This document shows, in pieces, positions 33,651-43,713 of a stretch of DNA of 64,000 nucleotides. The position numbers and the translations under genes were made by a program. The notes beneath the pieces were generated by a model. The model was not told the origin of the DNA, did no database searches, and saw nothing but the letters and a program-made list of their open reading frames with translations. Source of the stretch: JACOMS01 sp051252005 (GTDB taxonomy: Bacteria; Pseudomonadota; Alphaproteobacteria; Caulobacterales; Maricaulaceae); NCBI GenBank assembly GCA_051252005.1, contig JBPOEZ010000002.1, forward strand, positions 434,001 through 498,000, written 5' to 3'. Position 1 is the first letter of the stretch. Every line of letters starts with the position of its first letter.

Positions 33651-35132
33651 CTAAATAGCCGCGAACCCTAAAATTAAATAGAGAACAATGCTCAGCAGAC
33701 CTGCAATTATAGCATAGGGGATTTGCGTTCTGACATGGTCAATATGATCGTTAGCCGTTGCCATAGATGTAATGATTGTCGTGTCTGACGTCGGGGAACA
33801 ATGATCGCCAAATATACCGCCGCCAATCGCGGCCGCAACGGCAAGGCTCATATTCACACCCATGCTCTCTGAAAGAGGAACTGCCACGGCAATCATGATC
33901 GCAAATGCGCCCCAGCTTGTACCCGTGCTGAACGCGATAAAAGACGCTAGAATGAAAATAAGCGCTGGCACAATCGCAGGGGTAATAAAGCCGCTTGCAA
34001 GATCTGCCATATATTGCCCCGTACCGAGGTCACGGCACATATCATTCAGCGCAAACGAAAGAACCGTCAGCAGCGTAATGCCAACCATACCTGACATGCC
34101 CGTCAGGCACAGCTCGATCATTTCGCGAATGCCGAAAAGCTTTTGCGACTTATACATAAGCATGGCGATGATGATAGCGCCGCTAACCGCGTAAAGCACT
34201 GCCGCCGATCCCGACCCTGTTTTCATGGCGTCCCACGCTTTTGTCAGTCCCTCGCCGTTCGCCTCTGCCCATCCCGTATAGATGAGAAATACAAACATCA
34301 AAACAACCATGGATAACACAGGAACAATCATATTCACCGCCCGCAAAGGTAGGCCGTCCTTAACCTCCATCATCGAAATAGAATCGTCCATCATCGGTAC
34401 GGCTCCGTCGCGTAGGACCTTCCCCGTTTCGCGCGCGCGGGTCTCCGCTGTCTTCATGTCGCCCCAATCCCATCCCGTCCAAATCACAACAAAAATCAAC
34501 ACGATCGTCAGGATCGGATAAAAATTATAGAGGATTGATCCGGCCAGAACCGTAAACGGCTCGCTCACACCCTGCGCCAAAAGTAGCCCCATAATGAACG
34601 CGCCCCAAGCGTTGAACGGGACAAGCACGCACATGGGCGCGCAAGTTGAATCGGCAATATAGCCAAGCTTCTCTCGCGGAATTTTCAGGCGATCAAAAAT
34701 AGGGCGATAGAGCGTGCCGACGGTTAGGATAGAAATGTTCGTTTCAATGAAAAGCACAATTCCAGTCAACGCCGAAAGAGTTTCAACGACCTTACGATTG
34801 CCCTTCCCCGCTTGGTTGTTACCGATTTTTTCAAGACCAACAAGGATACGGCCAATAAACCCCTCAACGCCCCCTGACCTCTGAATAAGAGCAATTAAAG
34901 CGCCCATGATAAGCGTAAATACAACAAACCGCGCATTATCAGTATTTGTCAAAACACCGATTTGGGCTTCTACCGCGCCAATCGTGCCTTCCAGTGGGTG
35001 CCAGCCCGCCAAGATAATATAGCCCATCCAAATTCCGACAGCGAGCGCGAGGAAGACTTGCCGCGTCCAAAGCGCAAGGCCAATCGCGACCAGCGGCGGT
35101 ACAATTGATAAAATGCCAAACGTCGGTTCCAT
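33651..35132 (-). CDS. NhaC-type Na+/H+ antiporter family protein
   Basis: This 493-residue polytopic protein has roughly eleven or twelve membrane helices and the NhaC-family features FIETNISILTVGTLYRPI, DSTCAPMCVLVPFNAWGA, FIAFSTGTSWGAFAIMIAVA and GGGIFGDHCSPTSDTTIITS. The family exchanges sodium or organic ions for protons across the inner membrane, fitting a marine lifestyle. The exact substrate cannot be read from sequence. Confidence 0.92.
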   Translation of the reverse strand: MEPTFGILSIVPPLVAIGLALWTRQVFLALAVGIWMGYIILAGWHPLEGTIGAVEAQIGVLTNTDNARFVVFTLIMGALIALIQRSGGVEGFIGRILVGLEKIGNNQAGKGNRKVVETLSALTGIVLFIETNISILTVGTLYRPIFDRLKIPREKLGYIADSTCAPMCVLVPFNAWGAFIMGLLLAQGVSEPFTVLAGSILYNFYPILTIVLIFVVIWTGWDWGDMKTAETRARETGKVLRDGAVPMMDDSISMMEVKDGLPLRAVNMIVPVLSMVVLMFVFLIYTGWAEANGEGLTKAWDAMKTGSGSAAVLYAVSGAIIIAMLMYKSQKLFGIREMIELCLTGMSGMVGITLLTVLSFALNDMCRDLGTGQYMADLASGFITPAIVPALIFILASFIAFSTGTSWGAFAIMIAVAVPLSESMGVNMSLAVAAAIGGGIFGDHCSPTSDTTIITSMATANDHIDHVRTQIPYAIIAGLLSIVLYLILGFAAI

Positions 35133-35149
35133 TTTATCTTTCTAGCGGC

Positions 35150-35617
35150 CTATTGATTAACGAACAGAATGTTTACGGTGCGAGACTTAATCTTACACGC
35201 CCCGTCTTCGATGACAAACACATCCTCATAATCGCCAACAATTTGGCGTGAGGCCGTAGGTAAAGATCCGGTATCTCCTGTGCGCGCTCCTGTCATAATA
35301 ATGAAACGGCTCCTGCCTGTGATCTCGTCCGCGTTAGGGCTGATACGAATATCCGTCATATTATGCCGCCAAGCAGCAGCCTTATTCGCCGCTATGTGCC
35401 GAGCCTTTAGAGCGTCTCTTCCTGTGGTGACCGCTTCCCCTAACTGGAATGTTCCGTCTTCGGTGAACAGCGCAGTATAAGAATCAACAGGTCCCTCATC
35501 GCGGTACAGCGCGTAATCTCGCACGGTTTTCTCGCAAGCCTGCATGACTTTAGACAATTGAGACACGCAAGCCGCAAGAGGCACAAGCAGTATAAGAACG
35601 CACAAAGCCCGCTTCAT
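35150..35617 (-). CDS. SnoaL/NTF2-like lipoprotein
   Basis: This 155-residue protein has a lipoprotein signal (lipobox LAAC near residue 17) and an NTF2-like cone fold: ALYRDEGPVDSYTALFTEDG, TTGRDALKARHIAA and GDYEDVFVIEDGACKIKSR. Such domains serve as small enzymes or ligand-binding modules. It overlaps the epimerase-like gene upstream by four bases (ATGA). Confidence 0.82.
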   Translation of the reverse strand: MKRALCVLILLVPLAACVSQLSKVMQACEKTVRDYALYRDEGPVDSYTALFTEDGTFQLGEAVTTGRDALKARHIAANKAAAWRHNMTDIRISPNADEITGRSRFIIMTGARTGDTGSLPTASRQIVGDYEDVFVIEDGACKIKSRTVNILFVNQ

Positions 35618-36534
35618 TGCTTCCCTTCAGTTTCTGATTCTGCCTCCAATATGGCCGCAAGACCTACGCGGTAATTTGGGAACTTCGGCTCCCAGCCAAG
35701 CTCACCTTTCGCGCGGACATTGGCAACACGTTTACATTCGCCGTAGAAACTACGGGCCATATCTGACAATCTGGCCTCTTCGATCTGATAGTGCGGGGGT
35801 TGCTCGCGGCCTAAAATTTCGGCGGCGTAGCTGAGAACATCTTGCGGCGGAGCTGGTTCGTCATCGGCTAAATTATAAATCTGCGTAGGGTTAGGGTGGG
35901 CAATAGAGGCCATGACGGCGCTTGCTACATCTTCCACATGGATACGGTTGACCACATGTTCGGGTTTTATCACCGCTCGCGCCGTTCCTTTTTTAATCCG
36001 CGAAAAGGGGTTACGGGACATTCCGAAAATCTCCGGCCCGTAAATTCCCGCCAAGCGAAATACATGCAAAGGCGCGCCGGTTTCTAGCCAAGAAAGCTCC
36101 GCTTCCACGCGCCGCTTTCCCCGCAAAGTCATGGGATATAGAAGCTCATCCTCATAGGCCCACTGACCGCTCCGATCTCCGTAAACACTGGTCGCCGACA
36201 AATAGCCCGCCCAGCTTAGCCGCGGTGCATACTCCATGAGGTTTTCAGACAGAGATTGCAAAAAAGGGTCGCCGCTCTCTTGCGGCGGAATTGACGATAA
36301 AAGAATATCGATACGCGCAAGCGCGGCCTTTAAATCGTCGCTCATAACGCCTGTAAAAGGCAAAACAGTGACACCGGCGATCGACGTCTCATCTGGCTTT
36401 CTCTGCGTCGTTAAAATCTCATACCCATGAGACAAAAGACGGGGGACAAGCGCGCGGGCGCAATAGCCGAACCCGAGGAGGAGCGCGGTCTTTTTCGCTG
36501 GTCTTCCTGTCTGTCTTTTAACAGTTCTGCCCAT
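35614..36534 (-). CDS. SDR family NAD(P)-dependent epimerase/reductase-like protein (YeeZ type)
   Basis: This 306-residue protein has an N-terminal Rossmann motif (LLLGFGYCARALVPRLL) and the short-chain atypical fold of YeeZ-like proteins, with GYLSATSVYGDRSGQW, LHVFRLAGIYGP and VNRIHVEDVASAVMA. The catalytic tyrosine appears in the VYGDR segment in place of a YxxxK motif. Its substrate is unknown. It is divergent from a TPR gene whose ATG lies 35 bases away. Confidence 0.87.
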   Translation of the reverse strand: MGRTVKRQTGRPAKKTALLLGFGYCARALVPRLLSHGYEILTTQRKPDETSIAGVTVLPFTGVMSDDLKAALARIDILLSSIPPQESGDPFLQSLSENLMEYAPRLSWAGYLSATSVYGDRSGQWAYEDELLYPMTLRGKRRVEAELSWLETGAPLHVFRLAGIYGPEIFGMSRNPFSRIKKGTARAVIKPEHVVNRIHVEDVASAVMASIAHPNPTQIYNLADDEPAPPQDVLSYAAEILGREQPPHYQIEEARLSDMARSFYGECKRVANVRAKGELGWEPKFPNYRVGLAAILEAESETEGKQ

Positions 36535-36569
36535 TGCCGCGTAGATGTTCCCTCGATAAAAGCCCGCTT

Positions 36570-37265
36570 ATGAATATACGATCAGTCCTATATGGTTTCG
36601 CGGTAATTGGAACTGCTTTTCTTGCAGAAGCCTCTTTCGCAGAAGACCTCACCGCTCAGTTTGATGCCAAGCACAAGACCTGCCTTGAAAACATTGCTAT
36701 CGACGCAGACCTTGCTTTCGAGGACGCCATGATTTGGCGCGGCGACGGCGGCGGGCGGCGCGCGCGTCATTGCGAAGCTATGGCCCTATTTGCTCTTGGT
36801 CATAAGGAAGAAGCCGCGAGACGGCTCGATATTCTCGCCAAAACGCCCGATGCGGGCAACAAAATCATGCAATCCAATTATTATGCTGAAGCCGCGGATT
36901 TTTGGCTCATGGCAAATAAACCAGAAGACGCCTACGCTTCCGCGACGGCAGGGTTGGCTCTGCGCAAGGATAATGTGGCGCTTCGTATCGCCCGCGCCCG
37001 CGCCTATGCACTTCAAGGCCGTTATGATCACGCGGAGACAGATTTAACATCGGCTCTAGCTTTTGAACCTGGCCACGCCGGAGCTCTAAGATACCGCGCA
37101 GACGCCCGATTTGAGCAGGGAAAGATACAAGACGCGAAAACTGATATCGAAGCGTCTTTAAATGCCGACCCCAACAGCGTTGAAACTGCGCTTCTACGGG
37201 GGCGCATCAATGAGGCCCTACGCGAAACGGCAATGATCCGTGTGAACCAAACTAAAACTGACTAG
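36570..37265 (+). CDS. Secreted tetratricopeptide-repeat protein
   Basis: This 231-residue protein has a signal peptide ending in EASFA and at least four TPR helical repeats (KPEDAYASATAGLALRKDNV; GRYDHAETDLTSALAFEPGH; GKIQDAKTDIEASLNADPNS). Such periplasmic TPR proteins are scaffolds for other proteins. I chose ATG 36570; a TTG at 36534 would overlap the divergent gene and spoil the signal peptide. Confidence 0.82.
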   Translation: MNIRSVLYGFAVIGTAFLAEASFAEDLTAQFDAKHKTCLENIAIDADLAFEDAMIWRGDGGGRRARHCEAMALFALGHKEEAARRLDILAKTPDAGNKIMQSNYYAEAADFWLMANKPEDAYASATAGLALRKDNVALRIARARAYALQGRYDHAETDLTSALAFEPGHAGALRYRADARFEQGKIQDAKTDIEASLNADPNSVETALLRGRINEALRETAMIRVNQTKTD

Positions 37266-37340
37266 GCGCCATACGCGCTCTTAGCTTTGCGTAATGTCAT
37301 TACCACGGTAGTTTATTAAGCCAATTCACAGGAGACAATC

Positions 37341-37724
37341 ATGATTTCTTACACAACACTGGGATCAAACGATCTTGAAAAATCTAAGGCTTTTTATGAT
37401 GCTCTGTTTGGCGAAATTGGCGTCGGCGTTTTATGGGCCAATGATACATTTGTAGGCTACGGAAAATCCATGGACCAACCTATGTTTGCTGTCTGTAGTC
37501 CGCATAACGGCGAAAAAGCTACGGCCGGTAACGGAACCATGATTTCCCTCGCTTGCCCCAATAAAGACGTTGTTCATACGTTATATAACAAAGCGATTGA
37601 AATGGGCGCGCAGGATGAAGGTCCTGCTGGCCCGCGCGGCGATTCAGGCTTTTATTGTGGTTATTTCCGTGACCCGGATGGCAATAAAATCAACGCCTTC
37701 GCGATGGTTACTCCCGGCTCTTAA
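37341..37724 (+). CDS. Glyoxalase/VOC family protein
   Basis: This 127-residue protein has the VOC betaalphabetabetabeta pattern: TTLGSNDLEKSKAFYDALF at the start and GYFRDPDGNKINAF at the end, which carries the conserved glutamate or histidine area. Members include glyoxalase-like and fosfomycin or dioxygenase-type enzymes. The substrate is unknown. A CAGGAG site precedes the start. Confidence 0.88.
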   Translation: MISYTTLGSNDLEKSKAFYDALFGEIGVGVLWANDTFVGYGKSMDQPMFAVCSPHNGEKATAGNGTMISLACPNKDVVHTLYNKAIEMGAQDEGPAGPRGDSGFYCGYFRDPDGNKINAFAMVTPGS

Positions 37725-39097
37725 GGCTTACGGCTTAAATCAATAATCTCTTTGGGATATTCATAACCAAATTGATTCTGTACCCAGCGCAGCTCAGCTT
37801 CCAAGCTGGGCGCTATTTTTTTACAATAGGCGACATGCTCAGGATCTTTTAAGTAGCGCTTAATACGGCTGCTATCCATAGCGCGAATGCCTGACATTGC
37901 TTTCTTAACATGCTCAGTCGGGTTCGCATTTTCCATGAACTCAGCAAATGAACGTGTGGCTTTTAACTCCCACCTTTTTTCAATTTTATCCTGCACGTCA
38001 TTAGGTTTCGCCACTAGATCTTCATAACGTAACACCATCATATTAGGGCGGTCCATAACAGCTTGCAACGCCCGTATCTCGTTAAGCCAACGGTCGGGCG
38101 TAATATAATATTCAATGTCAATATGGCGGCTCGTCAGAACGTCAAAAGGATGGCGGACAATGTAAAGAAGCCCAATAGAAAGCGGCAACCACTGTACATC
38201 TTCAAAACTCCGCGCATTACGCTTTAGAATATGCAGGGAATTCTCAGATTCAATCTGGGAAAAGTGTCCAAAGTGACGTTCTCTAGGATCCCGCGCGCAA
38301 TCATCAAAACCAGACATGGAATTTTCTAACAACCATGTCCCTGAGCGTCCGCATCCCGCGATATAGAGGCGTTGGCATTCTTTTTTACCATCGCGAGCAA
38401 AGAGTGTTTTTGCGAAATTTGGATGCCGTCCTCTAGCAATATCAAGCGCGTCTTGCATGGCAGTGCTTTCGGGGTCTAGCTTCAGAGCCTTCTCCGCAGC
38501 GGAAACGGCCTCATCAGAACGCTTCGCGGATAAAAATGCCTGACTAAGTTTAAACCACCAGCTTGCCCTATCCGGAGCCAGTTTTAGACCTGACTGATAG
38601 GATGCCGCGGCTTCAGCATTCCGGCCTAAACTTAAAAGAACCTCTGCGCGTTCTGCATAATAATGTGGAACCTTCGAAGCGAGTTTTATAGCAAGGTCAT
38701 AAGAGACTAAAGCCGCCTCATAATCCTCTTTTTTTTCGTACAAACGCCCCAAAGCTGCTTGAGACGCATCGAGCTCGGGACTCATTTGCAATGCCTTAGA
38801 CAAGCTTTTTTCTGCCATATCAAAGTCGCCAAGCTCACTATAAATAAGCCCTAACGAGTGGTGATAATATGACACTTCTGGATCAATGCGTATCGCGTTA
38901 TTAAAACTATCGCGTGCTGTCGCCCAAATTTCAGAGCGCATAAGGCTTTTACCTAGCATAGCATGCCATTTTGCCACGGTTTTATCGAGACCAATCGCTT
39001 TCCTAAAAAGCGCAATCGCTTCGCGGTTATCGCCTGATGCAAGGGCTGTTTCAGCTTCAGCAATAATAGCTTCAGCGGATTTCATGGGCTCTGACAT
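37721..39097 (-). CDS. TPR-sulfotransferase fusion protein
   Basis: The protein of about 458 residues combines five to six TPR repeats (residues ~5-230) with a C-terminal P-loop sulfotransferase. The phosphate-binding loop is AGCGRSGTWLLENS and the 3'-phosphate motif is YIVRHPFDVLTSRH, both binding PAPS. Such fusions transfer sulfate to proteins or glycans. I chose ATG 39097; a longer frame from 39157 exists but has no supporting ribosome site. Confidence 0.85.
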   Translation of the reverse strand: MSEPMKSAEAIIAEAETALASGDNREAIALFRKAIGLDKTVAKWHAMLGKSLMRSEIWATARDSFNNAIRIDPEVSYYHHSLGLIYSELGDFDMAEKSLSKALQMSPELDASQAALGRLYEKKEDYEAALVSYDLAIKLASKVPHYYAERAEVLLSLGRNAEAAASYQSGLKLAPDRASWWFKLSQAFLSAKRSDEAVSAAEKALKLDPESTAMQDALDIARGRHPNFAKTLFARDGKKECQRLYIAGCGRSGTWLLENSMSGFDDCARDPRERHFGHFSQIESENSLHILKRNARSFEDVQWLPLSIGLLYIVRHPFDVLTSRHIDIEYYITPDRWLNEIRALQAVMDRPNMMVLRYEDLVAKPNDVQDKIEKRWELKATRSFAEFMENANPTEHVKKAMSGIRAMDSSRIKRYLKDPEHVAYCKKIAPSLEAELRWVQNQFGYEYPKEIIDLSRKP

Positions 39098-39210
39098 AAC
39101 AATCATCCAAAAATTAATACTGCGCCCAGTTTTAAGTGTATCTGCGTAACACCACACGGCTTATTATCAAAGACAGTAAACGCAGTATCAATATTACATT
39201 TTCGTTATAT

Positions 39211-40428
39211 TTATGGCCCCTTATCCAGATAACGAGCTTTCCTGAGACTAGGGAATAGAGCCGCGCAAACGCTGGCAACGCCAATGGCGGCGATGCCGCC
39301 TGCTGCTACGGTAAATACAGCACCCCACTTAGCGGCCATGAAGCCCGCCCGCGCTTCGCCAAGCTCGTTCGACGCGCCCAGAAAAATAGAATTTACGGCG
39401 TTCACCCGTCCGCGCACCGCATCCGGTGTCCAAAGCTGTAATAATATTTCGCGAATATAGACACTAATCATATCAAATGCGCCGACGGCGATTAATGCTG
39501 CGATTGATAACCAAGCTACAGTAGAATAGCCGAAAACAAATGTAGACGCGCCGAAAAGCGCGACAGCAATAAACAAGATAATACCCGCATGATCTTTTAT
39601 CGGAAAGCGCGTGATAATTAAGATCATCATAACCGCGCCAATACCGGGGGCCGCGCGAAGCAGGCCAAGCCCTGTCGGGCCTAACTCCAAGATGTCCCGC
39701 GCATATATTGGCAAGAGCGCAACCGCTCCGCCCAAAAGCACCGCAAATAAATCCAGCGTTATCGCCCCTAGCACAATTTTTTGCTTCCACACATAAGAGA
39801 ACCCGCCAAGCAGGGTCTTGAGCGACGTCGCCTCTTTTTCAATGATTTGAACCGGTTTCGGGATTGAGAAAATCAGGATTGCTGACAGGCTGAAAATCAC
39901 AAATGCGATGACGTAGGCCGTTACAGCCGAAAGGCCGTATAAAAGCCCGCCCGCCGCTGGACCCAAAATCGATGCAAGCTGCCAAGATGACGTAATCCAG
40001 CCAATACCGTTGGCAAAATCCTCGCGCGGGATAATATTGACAACAAGGGACGCGGATGCAGGCGATAAAAATGCCCGCGCTATGCCGAATACTGTTAAAA
40101 TCCCTAGCACCCAAAGTGGATGAAACTGCCCTGTTGCGGCCAAAAACAGGATCGTCACAGCGCACGCGCTCATCAATAAAATTGAAGCCCCCATAACCAT
40201 TCTGCGGCCCAAACGATCCGCGGCCATTCCGGTCACAACAACTAGCAAAAGCGCTGGCAGGAATTGCACAAGCCCAATCCAGCCCAGAAGCGCTGCGTTT
40301 TGTGTCTGGTCATAAATCTGCCACGCTACCGCGACAGAAACAATTTGCACGGCAAAGGCTGTTAAGAACCGCGACGCGAAATACCGTTGGTACGATGTAT
40401 GACGAAACGCAGCGAATTGATCAGACAT
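39211..40428 (-). CDS. MFS transporter
   Basis: This 405-residue protein shows twelve membrane helices with the MFS A-like motif GMAADRLGRRMVMG between helices 2 and 3, and RGRVNAVNSIFLGASNELGEARAGF in the second half, a feature of the enterobactin-exporter-like/MFS_3 subgroup. It likely exports small molecules. It lies 14 bases downstream of the S9 peptidase gene. Confidence 0.88.
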   Translation of the reverse strand: MSDQFAAFRHTSYQRYFASRFLTAFAVQIVSVAVAWQIYDQTQNAALLGWIGLVQFLPALLLVVVTGMAADRLGRRMVMGASILLMSACAVTILFLAATGQFHPLWVLGILTVFGIARAFLSPASASLVVNIIPREDFANGIGWITSSWQLASILGPAAGGLLYGLSAVTAYVIAFVIFSLSAILIFSIPKPVQIIEKEATSLKTLLGGFSYVWKQKIVLGAITLDLFAVLLGGAVALLPIYARDILELGPTGLGLLRAAPGIGAVMMILIITRFPIKDHAGIILFIAVALFGASTFVFGYSTVAWLSIAALIAVGAFDMISVYIREILLQLWTPDAVRGRVNAVNSIFLGASNELGEARAGFMAAKWGAVFTVAAGGIAAIGVASVCAALFPSLRKARYLDKGP

Positions 40429-40442
40429 AAGCGCTCTAAAAT

Positions 40443-42716
40443 TTACTCACCGAGCGTGTCTAAGAAATACTCAAGCACCAGTCGGTCACGGTGAATTTTG
40501 TTTTCTGTCTTTCGAAAGCCGTGTTTTTCACCTGGATAGGTCATAACCCGCATATTGTGCGCGCCGCGTTTTTGCATTGCGTCCATCAGCTTTATAGAAT
40601 GGCGGAACACAACATTATCATCCGCCATACCGTGAATGAGCAAAAATGGCTCTGTTAACCCGTCAATATGGGCAAAAACCGATGCCTCTTCATAAGCGCC
40701 TTTGGTGTAATTTGCATCAGAAGGGTTTGGGTTTCCAAGATAGCGTTCCGTATAGGCCGTATCGTAAAGGGCCCAATCTGTTACCGGAGCGCCCGATGCG
40801 CCGGAACGGTAGAGGTCTGTTTGAGCCAGCATGTGCAATGTCATGTAGCCGCCATAGGACCAGCCAAAGATGCCCATACGGTCTTTATCAACAAAATCCT
40901 GCGCCGCGAGCCATTTTGCCCCTGCGGTCTGGTCTGCCACTTCGGTTTGGCCCATAGAGCGGTAGAGATGATCTTCAAACGCTTTGCCGCGATTGGCCGC
41001 GCCGCGATTATCCATCATAAAAACAACAAAGCCGTGATGGGCGAGCATGCGGGCAAAGGCTTTTCTGTCCCACCCTTTCATTACGCGCTGCACACCAGGG
41101 CCGCCGTAAACAATAGTCACAGTCGGGCGTTTTTCTCCGGCCTTTAGGCCCTGCGGCTTGAACAGCATATAATCCATAGGCGTTCCGTCATCCGCAGCGA
41201 CTTGGCCAAATTCCGGCATAATCTGCGCGGCTTTATAGGGCGCGTAGGGGTGAGCCTCATCAAGCGCATTTTCATTAAGCCACGCAAGCGGCGCGCCTTC
41301 ATTGTCAAAGGCGCGGGTTTGCGGCGGATGGGAAACGCTTGAAAACGTACCAACATACCGCGAACAATTTCCGGCAAAACGGGCGCTGTGTAGCCCTTCG
41401 CCTTTTGATAATTTTTCCAAATTCTCGCCGTTCATATCGATACTAAAAATATGCGATTGAAGCGCGCTATCTTTCCACCCTGTGAAATAGACTTTTCCAG
41501 TATTTTCATTCACACAGTTAATTGTGTTAACGCGCATATCATTTGGCGTCACAGCCGTCAGTACGCCGTCATCTTTAAGCGTGAAAATTTGACGTAAGTC
41601 ACTTTGTTCACTAGAAAATAAGAGACCGCCAGACTTAAGGCTTTTGAAGGCACTCCGAATATTAAGCCATGTCGCACTCATATCCTCAAAAATAACACGC
41701 GACTCGCCCGTATCGGCATTGATAGCATAAATTTTATGGGATTTATGATTGCGAGATAAAAGCCCCGCATAGAGTGTCTTCGAATCCTCGCTCCAAGCCA
41801 CGCGCGTGAGGTACACATCGGAGTCATTACCTAAATCTGCCCACACAGTTTCGCCGCCTTCGCGGGCCACAACGCCGAGACGAACCGTAGCATTCGCAGT
41901 TCCGGCAAAGGGGTAACGCTGAGACACATTCCGAACATCGTTTGCGCTAAATTCAATACGGTTTTCTACGGCAATGGCGCTTTCATCAATTTGCGTATAG
42001 GCAAGACGCGCTTCATCTGGCGCCCACCAATAGCCTGTGGAACGCGCGAGTTCTTCCTGCACAACAAAACTCGCCGTAGCATTTCGAATAAGGTCTGTCG
42101 CCCCGTCGGTGAGCTGCCGTGCAAGGCCTGTGCTAAGCTGCGTCGTGAACAGATTGTTCTCACGTACATAGGCCACATACCCACCAGACGCGCTGACTTT
42201 GGCGTCCGTTTCAAATCCTTTTGTCGCTGTGACTTGCTGCGCTTTTTTTGCGGCCAGATCATAGACAAAGACATCGCCGCCTAACGGGAAAATAAGCTGA
42301 TCGTTTCCAGCCCATGCATACGACACAATACCTTTGCCATATTCACGCGCGCGTTCGCGGCGATTTTTTTCCTCATCGGACAAATCTTCGGGCGCGCCTA
42401 AAAAATCCGTTGAACTGACCAACAAGCGTCCTTCGCCATTGGCCAAATCATAGGCCCATAGGTCCTGCTGCGCCGCATCATCATCGCGGCCCTGAAGCAC
42501 TGTGATCATAGAGCCATCTGGCGAAATGGCCGGACTTTTTAGCGTTGGTCCATCAAGGGATGGATTGGAGTGCAGGATTTCAGGGGTGAGTTTCCCCGGC
42601 CCTGGCGCAGCGGTCAGATAAGACTTTGAGGACGCTTTGTTCGGCGCATTAACGTCTTTACCGCAACCAAAAAGCGCCAGCGCTGAGACCGTCATTACCA
42701 AGCCTAATTTACGCAT
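40443..42716 (-). CDS. S9-family prolyl dipeptidyl peptidase (DPP IV-like) lipoprotein
   Basis: This 757-residue protein starts with a lipobox (ALFGC). It has an N-terminal beta-propeller of the DPP IV type and a C-terminal alpha/beta hydrolase with the catalytic serine in GWSYGGYM, aspartate in MADDNV and histidine in GEKHGF. The RNATASFVVQEELARSTGYWWAPD segment is the DPP IV glutamate pair that binds the substrate amino terminus. It cleaves X-Pro dipeptides from peptides. I chose ATG 42716; the frame extends upstream without a signal peptide. Confidence 0.93.
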   Translation of the reverse strand: MRKLGLVMTVSALALFGCGKDVNAPNKASSKSYLTAAPGPGKLTPEILHSNPSLDGPTLKSPAISPDGSMITVLQGRDDDAAQQDLWAYDLANGEGRLLVSSTDFLGAPEDLSDEEKNRRERAREYGKGIVSYAWAGNDQLIFPLGGDVFVYDLAAKKAQQVTATKGFETDAKVSASGGYVAYVRENNLFTTQLSTGLARQLTDGATDLIRNATASFVVQEELARSTGYWWAPDEARLAYTQIDESAIAVENRIEFSANDVRNVSQRYPFAGTANATVRLGVVAREGGETVWADLGNDSDVYLTRVAWSEDSKTLYAGLLSRNHKSHKIYAINADTGESRVIFEDMSATWLNIRSAFKSLKSGGLLFSSEQSDLRQIFTLKDDGVLTAVTPNDMRVNTINCVNENTGKVYFTGWKDSALQSHIFSIDMNGENLEKLSKGEGLHSARFAGNCSRYVGTFSSVSHPPQTRAFDNEGAPLAWLNENALDEAHPYAPYKAAQIMPEFGQVAADDGTPMDYMLFKPQGLKAGEKRPTVTIVYGGPGVQRVMKGWDRKAFARMLAHHGFVVFMMDNRGAANRGKAFEDHLYRSMGQTEVADQTAGAKWLAAQDFVDKDRMGIFGWSYGGYMTLHMLAQTDLYRSGASGAPVTDWALYDTAYTERYLGNPNPSDANYTKGAYEEASVFAHIDGLTEPFLLIHGMADDNVVFRHSIKLMDAMQKRGAHNMRVMTYPGEKHGFRKTENKIHRDRLVLEYFLDTLGE

Positions 42717-42753
42717 ATTCCCTGTCCTTAAAAACTTGACGCCAAAACCCCGC

Positions 42754-43572
42754 TTATGAGGAGAGGCCCAAGACATCTTTCATATTATAAAGTCCTTTAG
42801 GCTGGATCGCCGCCCAAAGCGCGGCCGTTACAGCGCCTTCGGCAAATACCCGACGGTCAAAGGCTTCATGCCCTAGAGTGATCATTTCGAGATCGCTGGC
42901 AATCCGAACCTCGTGTTGACCAATAACCCCGCCGCCTCTCAAAGCGGCAAAGCCAATTTGCCCTTCCGGACGCGGCTCTTCTCGGCCTTCCCGGGAGAGG
43001 CATTGCTGGTCTTTTAATGCCACACCACGTCCGCGCGCCGCCGCCTCTCCGAGCATAAGCGCTGTACCGGAAGGGGCGTCGACCTTATGGCGGTGATGCA
43101 TTTCAAGAATTTCAACATCCCAGCCCCCGCGCAGGGTTTTCGTGGCCAGCTCGATCAACGCTTCAAGCATCGTAACGCCAAGCGAAAAATTTCCCGATTT
43201 CAAAAGCGTAATGTTATCAGCGGCCCTTGTCAGCGCGGTCTCTTCTGTTTCGGAATACCCTGTCGTACCCGTAACAAAAGTATGGCACCGCTTGCCATGC
43301 ATGGCCAAAACGGCGTCAATCGCCGCTTGAGGCGCAGAAAAGTCAATCAGTACGTCGCAAACATCAAGCGCGGCGTGAATATCTGATGTTAGTTTCACCC
43401 CGCAAGCCTTCAAGCCCGCCGCTTCCGCAGCATCTTGCCCAATATGCGAAGACCGAGGGGACGTCACGGCGACTGAGAGTTCGGCCTCATCACGGGCGTC
43501 CAAAGCCCTGATAATGGCCCCGCCCATGCGTCCATCAGCGCCTAAAATACCAATTTTTAAAATATCATCCAT
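42754..43572 (-). CDS. dapB: 4-Hydroxy-tetrahydrodipicolinate reductase
   Basis: This 272-residue protein has the nucleotide-binding GADGRMGGAI, the catalytic HHRHKVDAPSGTAL and the C-terminal GHEAFDRRVFAEGAVTAALW. It reduces hydroxytetrahydrodipicolinate with NAD(P)H, a step to diaminopimelate and lysine. The S9 peptidase gene begins 37 bases downstream. The later-pathway gene dapE is also in the window but not linked. Confidence 0.97.
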   Translation of the reverse strand: MDDILKIGILGADGRMGGAIIRALDARDEAELSVAVTSPRSSHIGQDAAEAAGLKACGVKLTSDIHAALDVCDVLIDFSAPQAAIDAVLAMHGKRCHTFVTGTTGYSETEETALTRAADNITLLKSGNFSLGVTMLEALIELATKTLRGGWDVEILEMHHRHKVDAPSGTALMLGEAAARGRGVALKDQQCLSREGREEPRPEGQIGFAALRGGGVIGQHEVRIASDLEMITLGHEAFDRRVFAEGAVTAALWAAIQPKGLYNMKDVLGLSS

Positions 43573-43713
43573 GCGGCGCTATACCCGCCAATAGCGCATC
43601 TTCCAATAGTTTTACCCAATATTGCACTGAACAATCCTATCAGAATAGAATTTTTACACTTGGAGATAAGCCGCCAAGCCGTTAGTACAGCGCCCACACT
43701 ATGAGGGTTCCTT

